64,000 nucleotides of DNA from NCBI RefSeq assembly GCF_001580455.1, contig NZ_CP010951.1, positions 3,869,001 to 3,933,000 of the forward strand. Direction: 5' to 3'. A program made the translations under genes and the position numbers. This document shows positions 30,876 to 39,018 of the stretch, in pieces. Numbering within the stretch: the first letter of the stretch is position 1; every line of letters begins with the position of its first letter. The notes beneath the pieces were generated by a model that made no database searches, was not told the origin of the DNA, and saw only the letters and a list, made by a program, of their open reading frames with translations. This DNA comes from Ramlibacter tataouinensis (GTDB taxonomy: Bacteria; Pseudomonadota; Gammaproteobacteria; Burkholderiales; Burkholderiaceae_C).

Positions 30876-33152
30876 TCAGGGCTTGCCGAGGAACAGGTAG
30901 AAGGAGTGGAAGCCGCGTGAGGCGCGGCCATAGCCGAGGTAGAACGGGCCGAGCGGTGTGTCGACGGCGATGTACAGCGCGCCCGAGTACAGCGTGCCCT
31001 GCTCGTTGTTGGGAAGAAGCGGCTGGCCGACACGCCCGACCTCCAGCGATGCGCCGGCGTACACCCCGTCCAGCAGGCTCCACCTGACCAGCCGGTTGGT
31101 GTAGACCAGCCGCGCGAACCGCAGGTTCTCGCCCAGAAGGGCGCCGGTCGGATAGCCCGATTGCTGCAGGAACCCGCCCCACTGGAACATGCGCTCCGGC
31201 GGCAGAGGGTGGGTGCCCAAGCGCTCGCCGAGACGGAAGGCCAACTGGAAGGTGTGGTCGCCGAAGGTCTTGGCCCCGATGCCGCTGGCCTCGACGCGTG
31301 CGAACGACGCGTCGCTGCCCATCTCCTGCGAGGCGCCGATCACCTCCAGGGAGCCGGCATAGCCGGCCTGCGGGAAGCTCACGTTGTCGAGTTGGTCCAC
31401 CAAGGTGAACCAGCGCAAGCCCGCGTGCGTGAACGTGTCGGGCGAGGGGGTGAATTGCGGCGGGCCGGTGTCCAGCGAAGAGGTGATCCTCCTGTAGAAC
31501 AGGCCGAGCCGGGTTTCACCGTAGCGTGTGAACTGCGCACCCAGGTCCACACCCACGAGGGGGCCGTGCGTGTCGAAGGTGGCGATGCGCTGGTCAGCCT
31601 GGAACAAATCGAAGGTGCGCCGCTCGAACGCGGCGCGCGGCTCGATAAACAGGCCGGAGCCGCCGGCCTGCAGTGGCTGGTAGAACGACGTCATGAGCAG
31701 GTTGGTGCGGCCGAACTGCACATCATTGCGCCATTCGCCCCCCAGGCTGTTCAGCCAGGTGCGGCGGTGGCTGGCCAGGACATTGAAGAACGCGTCGCCG
31801 CTGAAGTCGGAGGTCAGCCCCAGGCCCAGGCGCACGTAGTCGGGGCCCCAGGACTTCTCCACCGCGTCGACCGACAGGATGCGCCGCCCTGGCTCTTCGA
31901 GCAGCTTGTAGCTGACGTGCTCGAAGTCGCCTGTGCCGTACAGCCGACGCATGTCCTTGTCGAGGACCTGCTGCTGGATCGGCTGGCCCGGCTGCGTTTC
32001 CATCACTGACTGCGCCACGACCGGATTGACGCGCCTGAGGTTTTCGAACCGGATCTCGTCCACCGCCACGGCCGCGTCTGGCGGTACGGCGCCGCGCCGC
32101 GCATCCCAGGCGGCGAAAGCCTGCGGCGACACGGAATACTTGGCGAGCTGGTCGGCCACCGCGCGCGCGGCGGCTTCGCCTATTGGTACCGTCTGGGGCA
32201 GGTGGTCGAAGTCTCCGGCCGAGAAGTCGCCCAACTGGGGCAGGATCAGGATGTCCGTGGGCTTGAGGCTCGCCAGCGAAGCCTGCACGTTCTGCTCGGT
32301 CAGGATGTTGACCATCTGCCCGGTCACGCCCAGCACGGAATTGAGCTGCTCTTCGCGCATGAGCGGGGTGCCCAGGTTCACCGCGATCACGACCTCGGCG
32401 CCCATCGCACGCGCGACGTCCACCGGCAGGTTGTTGGTCAGGCCGCCGTCGACCAGCAACTTGCCCTGCAGCCGCACCGGCTCGATCGCACCGGGGACCG
32501 ACATGCTCGCCCGCATGGCCGCGGCCAGTTCGCCCTCGCCGATGACGAACGGCTTGCCGGTGACCAGGTCGGTCGCCACGGCACGATAGGGGATGGGCAA
32601 CCGGTCGAACACCTGGTAGCCGCGGACCTTGGCCAGCTCGCGCAGCACCGCTTCCAGTTGCACGCCCGACACCAGGCCCTTGGGCAGCAGCACCCCCTCC
32701 TTGCCGACGCCGAATTCGAAGGAAGACAGGTTGGTGACGTCGTCGCGCTTGAGGTGGACCGAGCGCTCCTCGCGCGGCGGAAGGTCCCTGAAGAGCAGGC
32801 GGGTGGACAGCTCGGCGAGCATCTGCTCCATCTCGGGAATCGTGGCGCCCGAGGCGTAGGCCGCGCCGACGATGGAGCCCATGCTGGTGCCGGTGACGCA
32901 ATCGACCGGCACGCGCATTTCCTGCAGCACCCTGAGCACGCCCACGTGCGCGGCGCCGCGCGCGCCGCCGCCCGACAACACCAGACAGATCTTGGGCCGG
33001 CCGGGAATCAGGCCGGCTGCAGGGACGCTTGCCGAGGCGGGTGCCGCAGGGGGAGTGGCCTGGGCCCGCGCCGGACCGGCCAGCATAGCCGCAACAAGGC
33101 CGGCGGCGCCGGCAAGCAGCGGGGCCACGACGGTGCGGGAAGCAAATCTCAT
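30876..33152 (-). CDS. Patatin-like phospholipase with C-terminal BamA-type barrel
   Basis: The 758-residue protein has a signal peptide (to about residue 30) and a patatin domain (about 52-300) with oxyanion loop GGGARG (61-66), nucleophile Ser90 in GTSMGS and catalytic Asp235 in VDGGLTNN. A POTRA-like segment (VDEIRFENLRRVNP) and a surface-antigen/Omp85 barrel end in a C-terminal aromatic-rich strand (RASRGFHSFYLFLGKP). This matches the PlpD type of type Vd autotransporter, which exports a lipase domain through its own barrel. PlpD acts on phospholipids. The start at 33150-33152 gives the best signal peptide. Operator copy 7 lies 73 bases upstream. Confidence 0.9.
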   Translation of the reverse strand: MRFASRTVVAPLLAGAAGLVAAMLAGPARAQATPPAAPASASVPAAGLIPGRPKICLVLSGGGARGAAHVGVLRVLQEMRVPVDCVTGTSMGSIVGAAYASGATIPEMEQMLAELSTRLLFRDLPPREERSVHLKRDDVTNLSSFEFGVGKEGVLLPKGLVSGVQLEAVLRELAKVRGYQVFDRLPIPYRAVATDLVTGKPFVIGEGELAAAMRASMSVPGAIEPVRLQGKLLVDGGLTNNLPVDVARAMGAEVVIAVNLGTPLMREEQLNSVLGVTGQMVNILTEQNVQASLASLKPTDILILPQLGDFSAGDFDHLPQTVPIGEAAARAVADQLAKYSVSPQAFAAWDARRGAVPPDAAVAVDEIRFENLRRVNPVVAQSVMETQPGQPIQQQVLDKDMRRLYGTGDFEHVSYKLLEEPGRRILSVDAVEKSWGPDYVRLGLGLTSDFSGDAFFNVLASHRRTWLNSLGGEWRNDVQFGRTNLLMTSFYQPLQAGGSGLFIEPRAAFERRTFDLFQADQRIATFDTHGPLVGVDLGAQFTRYGETRLGLFYRRITSSLDTGPPQFTPSPDTFTHAGLRWFTLVDQLDNVSFPQAGYAGSLEVIGASQEMGSDASFARVEASGIGAKTFGDHTFQLAFRLGERLGTHPLPPERMFQWGGFLQQSGYPTGALLGENLRFARLVYTNRLVRWSLLDGVYAGASLEVGRVGQPLLPNNEQGTLYSGALYIAVDTPLGPFYLGYGRASRGFHSFYLFLGKP

Positions 33153-33225
33153 CGGGGGCTTTGCGCGCACTCGCTGTGCCTCCAATCACGGAGGGCATGG
33201 TGGGCGCGATTGCTCCCTGGTCCTA

Positions 33226-33241
33226 TTGGACAAAGGGCCAA
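33226..33241. promoter_or_regulatory. Palindromic operator, copy 7
   Basis: TTGGAC, AAAG, GGCCAA, flanked by A and T that extend the pairing: five of six right-arm bases match. It lies 73 bases before the patatin gene start. Confidence 0.55.
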
Positions 33242-33316
33242 TGGACGAGAGGCGAAGCGTAAGTGCCGGTTTTTTCCAACTCCTCGACTGCTGCGCGGTC
33301 GTGAAGGTGAGCAAGA

Positions 33317-34354
33317 TCAGCGACCTGCTCCTGCCCGTCCACCAATCGCGCGATCCCGCGCAGCCTTTAGATGGCGCGGCGAAGTTCCAAAGTGATGCCG
33401 ATGCCAGCGCGAAAATGCGCTCGGCGCCGAGAACCCGAGCAGTACCGAAATCTCGGCCAGTGGCCGGGAGCCGTCCTCGAGGTAGCGTGCGGTCAACTCG
33501 CCACGGATGCGATCGACGAGTTCGCTGAAGGTCACGCCCTCGGCACCGAGGCGCCGCGCCACCGTACGGCGGTCCATGCCCAGGTGCTGCGCCACCGTTT
33601 CGACGCGGCAGTGTCCGCGTGGCAACAGCAGCACGATCAGCTGGCGCACGCGCGCGGCCATCGTCATGGCGTGCCCCCTCTTCTCCAGCAGTTGCCGCGT
33701 ATAGCGGGCCATCACCGGATCGGCGCCGGGGTTGGGCGCGTCCAGGTCGGCAGCGTTGCAGACGATGCCGTTGAACTCGTGGCCGAACTCCACTGCGCGG
33801 CCGAAGACCCGCTGGTGCATGGCGAGGTTTGGCGGTGCACGATGCGAGAAGCAAACCAGCCTGGGTTGCCAGCTCGCGCCCAGGAACACGCTAAGCACTC
33901 GGAATGCAACTCCGACCGCCAGTTCGATTCCCTGCCGGGCCGACTCGTCCCCGGCATCGAGCTCAACACGGACGATGACCAGCGGCCCGTTCTGTTCCAC
34001 ACCAACGGCCACCGCCTCGTTTTGCACGTGGGCGTGGCGGATCAACGCTTCCAGGGCACTGTGCAGCGTCGGTTCGTCGCGGACCAGCAGGCCCAGCGGG
34101 CCCAGGTTGGAAAGCTGCCGCGACTCGACCATACGCAAGGCGAAGGCAGGGTCCCTCGCTTGGACCGCCGCCATCTCGAGCAGCCGGGCCACACCGCGCG
34201 CCGGGATCTTCAGGTCGGGATCGCCCAGGCAACGTGAGGGCAGGCCCGCCGCGGCCACCAGGGCCCGGGCATCGAGGCCGCACGACGCAGCCACTTGACT
34301 GAAGTGCGTCAGGCTGGCGCTGCGGACGAGTGCTGGGATCGAAGTGTTCGCCAT
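33317..34354 (-). CDS. AraC-family transcriptional regulator
   Basis: The 345-residue protein has an N-terminal arabinose-binding-superfamily domain (LARGVARLLEMA-like region ARGVARLLEMAAVQARDP) and a C-terminal AraC DNA-binding domain with RVETVAQHLGMDRRTVARRLGAEGVTFSELVDRIRGELTARYLEDG and the second helix pair LAEISVLLGFSAPSAFSRWHRHHFGTSPRHLK. The domain order matches the OruR/GntR-like AraC_binding_2 group that senses small acids. It is divergent from the BKACE operon and probably regulates it. A pair of direct repeats overlaps its own start codon. ATG 34352-34354. Confidence 0.88.
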   Translation of the reverse strand: MANTSIPALVRSASLTHFSQVAASCGLDARALVAAAGLPSRCLGDPDLKIPARGVARLLEMAAVQARDPAFALRMVESRQLSNLGPLGLLVRDEPTLHSALEALIRHAHVQNEAVAVGVEQNGPLVIVRVELDAGDESARQGIELAVGVAFRVLSVFLGASWQPRLVCFSHRAPPNLAMHQRVFGRAVEFGHEFNGIVCNAADLDAPNPGADPVMARYTRQLLEKRGHAMTMAARVRQLIVLLLPRGHCRVETVAQHLGMDRRTVARRLGAEGVTFSELVDRIRGELTARYLEDGSRPLAEISVLLGFSAPSAFSRWHRHHFGTSPRHLKAARDRAIGGRAGAGR

Positions 34355-34382
34355 GTCCCGAAATGTTAAGTAGATGTCCCGA
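34353..34382. promoter_or_regulatory. Direct repeat pair, candidate AraC-type operator
   Basis: ATGTCCCGA occurs at 34353-34361 and again at 34374-34382, a 21-base period (two helical turns) as typical for AraC-family half-sites. The first copy overlaps the start codon of the AraC-type gene, which suggests autorepression as well as control of the divergent operon. Confidence 0.5.
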
Positions 34383-34452
34383 TTGGTCAAGCTCAAAAGC
34401 GGTGCGACCCCGAAGAATCGCGGCCATCGACGACCAAGCGAGGAAAGAATTG

Positions 34453-34848
34453 ATGCCCCATCCGAAGGCAAGCGTTGCCACCCCGATGTGCGACAGCGTG
34501 CGCGAGATCGGCGAATGGAACCCCAACTGGGAGCCGTCCTACGAACTGGACCCTGCGTGGACCGAGAAATTCATGGTGATGGGGCTGTCGCCGATGCTCA
34601 AAGGCGTGCTCGACCCCAAGACGATCGAATTCATCGCCATCGCGGTCGACGCGTCGTGCACCCACATGTACGGCCCTGGTGTTCGCCGCCACATCCGCAA
34701 GGCGCTCGATCTCGGCGCAACGAAGGAAGAAATCACTGCCGTGCTGCAGATCACGAGCGTGCTCGGCATCCACACGATGAGCCTCGGCGCGCCGATCCTG
34801 CTCGAAGAAATCGCGGCCACCGAGGCCGCCGTTCCCGCCACCACCTGA
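34453..34848 (+). CDS. Carboxymuconolactone decarboxylase/AhpD-like protein
   Basis: The 131-residue protein has the AhpD/CMD core: LDPKTIEFIAIAVDASCTHMYGPGVRRHIRKALDLGATKEEITAVLQITSVLG. The usual CxxC is reduced to a single Cys followed by a His (SCTH), so a peroxidase role like AhpD is unlikely and the CMD-like role is unclear. ATG 34453 follows AGGAAAG at good spacing. It is the first gene of the BKACE operon, divergent from the AraC gene. It may act in the same catabolic route, which is inference. Confidence 0.8.
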   Translation: MPHPKASVATPMCDSVREIGEWNPNWEPSYELDPAWTEKFMVMGLSPMLKGVLDPKTIEFIAIAVDASCTHMYGPGVRRHIRKALDLGATKEEITAVLQITSVLGIHTMSLGAPILLEEIAATEAAVPATT

Positions 34849-34870
34849 AGCCAGCCGAAGGACCTGAACC

Positions 34871-35926
34871 ATGCAATTCCTTGACGACTCCCTCCTGCCC
34901 GAGAACCAGCAGCCGCTGGTCATCCAGGTCGCCCCCTATGGTCCCGAGTTCCTGCCGGGCGATTCGGACGACATCCCCGTCACGATAGCCGAGCAGGTGC
35001 AGAAGGCCGTGGACTGCTGGAACGCGGGCGCCACGGTGTTGCACGTGCACGTGCGCGAGGCCGACGGCAAAGGTTCCAAGCGCCTGTCCATGTTCAACGA
35101 GATGCTGGCGCGGCTGCGCGAGGCGGTGCCGCAGATGCTGCTGCAGGTCGGCGGCTCGATCTCTTTCGCGCCCGAGGGCGAAGGTGCGGAGGCCAAGTGG
35201 CTCAATGACGACACGCGCCATATGCTGGCCGAGCTCGATCCGAAGCCCGACCAGGTGACGCTCGCGATCAACACCAACCAGATGAACATATGCGAGCTGA
35301 TGAGCGCCGATGACGTGGCCGGCACCTCGCTGGCCCAACCCGCCTATCAGCAGGCGTACCGCGAGATGACGATCCCGTCGGGTCCGGCCTTCGTCGCTGA
35401 GCACCTCAAGCGCCTGCAGGCCACCGGGATCCAGCCGCACTTCATGCTCGGCGACGTGGGCCAGCTCGAGACCGTCGAACGCCTGATCCGTCGCGGTGCC
35501 TACACCGGCCCGCTGGTCCTCAACTGGGTGGCCATTGGCGGCGGCTCCGACGGCCCGAACCCGCGCAACATGATGGAGTTCATCAACCGCTGCCCCGAAA
35601 ACGCGGTGCTGAGCATCGAGGGCCTCATGCGCAACGTGCTGCCACTGAACACCATGGCCATTGCCATGGGGCTGCACGTGCGCGTCGGCATCGAGGACAA
35701 CCTCTGGGGCAGGAAGGGCCAGCGCATCACCAGCGCGCAGCAGATCGAGCAGATGGTGCGCATTTCGCGCGAACTTCACCGCGACGTCGCCACCGGCGAG
35801 CAGGCCAGGAAGATCTACCGCATCGGCGAGCACTACCGCAGTGCCGACGAGACCCTGGCCAAGCTCGGCTACGCACCCAACCGCCAGTCCATCGAGCGCG
35901 GTGCCACGCTGCGCCACGTGGCCTGA
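34871..35926 (+). CDS. Beta-keto acid cleavage enzyme (BKACE, DUF849)
   Basis: The 351-residue TIM-barrel enzyme has the BKACE zinc ligands in TVLHVHVRE (His58, His60) after an N-terminal LVIQVAPYGPE strand, a mid-protein HFMLGDVGQLETVERLI, and the C-terminal HVRVGIEDNLWGRKGQ signature. BKACE enzymes condense a beta-keto acid with acetyl-CoA, giving acetoacetate and a new acyl-CoA. The substrate differs by subgroup (3-keto-5-aminohexanoate, dehydrocarnitine and others). The context (AraC regulator, Bug binding protein, SDR) suggests catabolism of an imported hydroxy or keto acid. Confidence 0.88.
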   Translation: MQFLDDSLLPENQQPLVIQVAPYGPEFLPGDSDDIPVTIAEQVQKAVDCWNAGATVLHVHVREADGKGSKRLSMFNEMLARLREAVPQMLLQVGGSISFAPEGEGAEAKWLNDDTRHMLAELDPKPDQVTLAINTNQMNICELMSADDVAGTSLAQPAYQQAYREMTIPSGPAFVAEHLKRLQATGIQPHFMLGDVGQLETVERLIRRGAYTGPLVLNWVAIGGGSDGPNPRNMMEFINRCPENAVLSIEGLMRNVLPLNTMAIAMGLHVRVGIEDNLWGRKGQRITSAQQIEQMVRISRELHRDVATGEQARKIYRIGEHYRSADETLAKLGYAPNRQSIERGATLRHVA

Positions 35927-35970
35927 TCCGAACCGGTTCGGTCCACATCACACCTATTGGAGACAAATTC

Positions 35971-36975
35971 TTGACTCGTCACCACTTCCGCCGCCACTTT
36001 GTCAACGTCCTCGGCGCCGCCGCGCTCGGCCTGGCACTGACCCCGTTCGCCTCGTTGGCGCAGTCCTGGCCCACCAAGCCCGTGCGCATCGTCATCGGCG
36101 CACCGGCCGGAGGCACTTCCGACATCTTCGCCCGCGTGCTCGCCGACGGCATGCAGAAGGAATGGGGCCAGCCGGTGATCGTCGATGCCAAGCCCGGCGG
36201 CGCCGGCACGATCGGCGTGAACGAGCTGGTTCACGCTCCCGCCGACGGCCACACGCTGTACGTCGCAGCCAACGCCGCCGTTACCGAGGTCCCGCACGTG
36301 ATCAGGGTGCGCTACGACCCATTCAAGGACCTGAAGCCGCTGGTAGACCTGGGCGGCACCGGCCTGGTGTTCGTCGGCAGCGCATCGCTCACTGCAACGA
36401 ACGTCGCCGAGGTCGTCTCCTATGTCAAAGCCAACCCCGGCAAGGTGAGCTACGCTTCGTACAGCGCGGGCACGATCTCGCACACGATGGGGCTGGCGCT
36501 GAACAAGGCCGCCGGCATCGACTTGTCGCACGTGCCCTACAAGGGCTCGCCGCCGGCGCTGCAGGACGTGATCGGGGGTCATGTCCCGTTGATGTTCGAT
36601 GGCCCGGCGACTTCGATCCCGATGATCAAGGCCGGCAGGATCAAGGCCTTCGCGGTCAGCGGCCCGAAGCGCAACCCGGCGCTGCCCGACGTGCCGACCT
36701 TTGCCGAGCAGGGCTACCCATCGATCGACGACGTGGCTTCGATGGTCCTGTGGATCAGGCCCGACGTGCCGGAGGTGGTGCAGGCCAGGATCCGCGAGGC
36801 CGCGCTGAAGGTGCTGGCTCAGCCGGCGGCCAAGGCACGGCTGCTCGATTTCGGGTTCGACCAGGGCAGCGGCGCCGCACCGGAGGCGCTGTCCCGGGCC
36901 TTGCGCACCGCTTACGACAAGCAGGGCGCGACGCTGCGCGCCCTCGGCGTGAAGCCCCAGGACCTGGGCAGTTGA
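35971..36975 (+). CDS. Bug/TctC-family periplasmic substrate-binding protein
   Basis: The 334-residue protein has a signal peptide (ending SLAQSWP) and the Bug signature WPTKPVRIVIGAPAGGTSDIFARVLADGM, with GQPVIVDAKPGGAGTIGVNELVHAPADGHTLYV. Bug proteins bind carboxylates and aromatic acids, sometimes feeding TctAB transporters. No TctAB genes are in view, as is common for orphan Bug proteins in Burkholderiales. The start is TTG at 35971, nine bases after GGAG. It is third in the BKACE operon and probably captures the operon's substrate. Confidence 0.88.
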   Translation: MTRHHFRRHFVNVLGAAALGLALTPFASLAQSWPTKPVRIVIGAPAGGTSDIFARVLADGMQKEWGQPVIVDAKPGGAGTIGVNELVHAPADGHTLYVAANAAVTEVPHVIRVRYDPFKDLKPLVDLGGTGLVFVGSASLTATNVAEVVSYVKANPGKVSYASYSAGTISHTMGLALNKAAGIDLSHVPYKGSPPALQDVIGGHVPLMFDGPATSIPMIKAGRIKAFAVSGPKRNPALPDVPTFAEQGYPSIDDVASMVLWIRPDVPEVVQARIREAALKVLAQPAAKARLLDFGFDQGSGAAPEALSRALRTAYDKQGATLRALGVKPQDLGS

Positions 36976-37012
36976 CCGACTGATTGATATCGTTTTGCGG
37001 AGCACATCAACG

Positions 37013-37864
37013 ATGAGCATATCTACACACGCGCGCGCCGGCCGCCTCAAAGGCCGGGTCGCGCTGGTCACCGGTGCCGGGCCCGGCCTCGGTGGCGCGA
37101 TCGCCGTGGCCATGGCGCGAGAGGGGGCGCGGCTCGTGCTGTGCGACATCGACCCCGAGGCGCTTGCCGCCACCGAAGCACAACTCGCGGCGCTCGGCGC
37201 CGAGTACCTGGCGCTGCGCTGCGACGTGTCCGACAGCGCCGCGGTCGGCGCGATGTTTGCGCAGGCCGCCGGTCGCTTCGGCACGGTCGACATCCTGGTC
37301 AACAACGCCGCGCGTGTTCCCAACAAGCCGGCCGAGGAGGCGCGGCGCAATCTGCACTATGAGTACGTGACGACGCCGGTGCCGCGCCGGTCGCTCGGGA
37401 TCGTCTCGTCGCTGTCGGACGACGACTGGCTCAAGTGGTGGGGCGTCAACATGCACGGCGTGTTCTATTGCACCCGCGCCGCGCTGCGCCTGATGGAGCC
37501 GCAGCGCTCGGGCAAGATCGTCAACATCGCCTCGATCGCGGGCCTCGGCACCGGGAGCACGCATAGCCCGGGCTATTCGGCGACCAAGGCCGGCGTGATC
37601 AGCCTGACCAAGACGACAGCGCTCGACGTCGCAGGCGCCAACATCTATGTCAACGCGATCGCCTGCGGGGGCGTGCTGACACCTCCGTTGAAGGACTATC
37701 TCGCACGCGCCACCGACGAACAAAGGAACCGTCTCTACCAGATGATGCCGCTGGGGCGCATCGGCAAGCCCGAGGAATACGCCTCGCTCGCCGTGTACCT
37801 GGCGTCTGATGAGCACTACCTTGTCGGTCAGGTCATCAGCCCGAACGGCGGCCTTGTGATCTGA
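37013..37864 (+). CDS. SDR-family oxidoreductase
   Basis: The 283-residue classical SDR has the NAD(P)-binding TGAGPGLG (20-27), D45 after beta-2 suggesting NAD preference (CDIDPEAL), NNAA at 97-100, Ser174 and catalytic Tyr188-x3-Lys192 (YSATK). An unusual insert of about 30 residues (101-135, with RRNLHYEYVTTPVPRRSLG) sits after NNAA where most SDRs are shorter. As the last gene of the BKACE operon, it may oxidise a 3-hydroxy acid to the keto acid that BKACE cleaves, which is inference. ATG 37013 follows GCGGAG. Confidence 0.85.
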   Translation: MSISTHARAGRLKGRVALVTGAGPGLGGAIAVAMAREGARLVLCDIDPEALAATEAQLAALGAEYLALRCDVSDSAAVGAMFAQAAGRFGTVDILVNNAARVPNKPAEEARRNLHYEYVTTPVPRRSLGIVSSLSDDDWLKWWGVNMHGVFYCTRAALRLMEPQRSGKIVNIASIAGLGTGSTHSPGYSATKAGVISLTKTTALDVAGANIYVNAIACGGVLTPPLKDYLARATDEQRNRLYQMMPLGRIGKPEEYASLAVYLASDEHYLVGQVISPNGGLVI

Positions 37865-37937
37865 TGAGTGCCGTGAATGGCCAAAGGACGCTGCAGCCGG
37901 TGCTGATCTCGTCGCTGCGCCGAAGCAGCCATGCCCG

Positions 37938-39017
37938 CTACTGCACGGGCGTTGCCAGGTCCTCTTCCACGAAGCGAAGCAGTGCTTCCAGCAGCGCTTC
38001 ACGCGGGTAGGCGTTCTGGGTGACGAAGAGGGAGCCGACGGTCGTGTGCGCGCGCGCGATGGGCACCGCCAGCGCCCAGTGGTCGGCGTTGACGTAGCCG
38101 ACGAGGACGCTGTCCGGGATGACCTGGTCGTAGAAGATCACCTGGCTGTCGTTGCGGGAGTCGATCTGCGCCAGCTTGCCGTAACTGCCCTTGAGAATCG
38201 AAGAGATGCGTTCCGGCTGGGGGAAGGTGACCAGCGAGTAGTAGCGCACCTCGCGCGGCAAGGGATTCTGCGCCAGCCACTTCATCCGAACCGCGGGGCG
38301 CAGGGCCTCGACGGCTCCGCCATCGCCCGACTTGCAGGCGGCGCCCGGAAAGTGCCGCAGCAGGTCCGCCTGGTACTGTGTGGCGTCGTTGGCGAGCGCC
38401 GAGCCCGCCACGGCGCCGGCGGCGCTGACCACGGCCGCCACCCGGCTGCGGATCTCCGGATAGCTGACGACCGCCTGGAGGATGTCGGGGGCGCCCTTCG
38501 AATAGCCGACCAGCACCACGCGCGGTTGACCCGGTTCCTGCGGGATCGCCATCACCGCGTCGCGGATCTGCCGGGCGTTGGTCTCTGTGCCCGACAGTGC
38601 ATCGACCTGCACCCACACCGCGTCATAGCCGAACTGGGTCACATGCAACTTTCCGGCGCTGGGGTTTTGCAGCCATCGCTCGAAGCATTCGTAGCCGATG
38701 CCGGGGACGCCGGCGGCGACCAGCCGCCGCTTCGACGGGCCAAGGTCCACCGGCTTGCTGGTGCCGGGAGGCTCGGTGCCCACGCGCGTCAGCGCCTCGT
38801 CGCAGGGCCGCACGTCGGGAAGGTCCTTTCGCGCCTGCAGCACGGCGCAGTAGATCTCGCGGAAGCGCCCGCGCTTGTCCTGGACCCCCGCCTTGGAGGC
38901 CGGAACGCGTGCCAGCGGCGGCGTGTCCGCCGAGTAGGGGACCAGTGGCTCCGTCGAGCAGGCGCCCAGTCCGAGTGCGAGGCATGCAAGCGCGATGGCA
39001 GGTTTGAACTGGGACAT
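37938..39017 (-). CDS. Lipoprotein with alpha/beta-hydrolase fold
   Basis: The 359-residue protein has a lipobox at residues 17-20 (LGAC). VVLVGYSKGAPDILQAV holds the nucleophile elbow (Ser173), and YVNADHWALAVP near the end offers the catalytic His, so it resembles a lipase or thioesterase-like hydrolase. It is probably anchored in the envelope. Its start is one base after the stop of the P1-nuclease-like barrel gene, so the two are one operon and may act together on lipids. The substrate is unknown. Confidence 0.75.
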   Translation of the reverse strand: MSQFKPAIALACLALGLGACSTEPLVPYSADTPPLARVPASKAGVQDKRGRFREIYCAVLQARKDLPDVRPCDEALTRVGTEPPGTSKPVDLGPSKRRLVAAGVPGIGYECFERWLQNPSAGKLHVTQFGYDAVWVQVDALSGTETNARQIRDAVMAIPQEPGQPRVVLVGYSKGAPDILQAVVSYPEIRSRVAAVVSAAGAVAGSALANDATQYQADLLRHFPGAACKSGDGGAVEALRPAVRMKWLAQNPLPREVRYYSLVTFPQPERISSILKGSYGKLAQIDSRNDSQVIFYDQVIPDSVLVGYVNADHWALAVPIARAHTTVGSLFVTQNAYPREALLEALLRFVEEDLATPVQ

Positions 39018-39018
39018 G

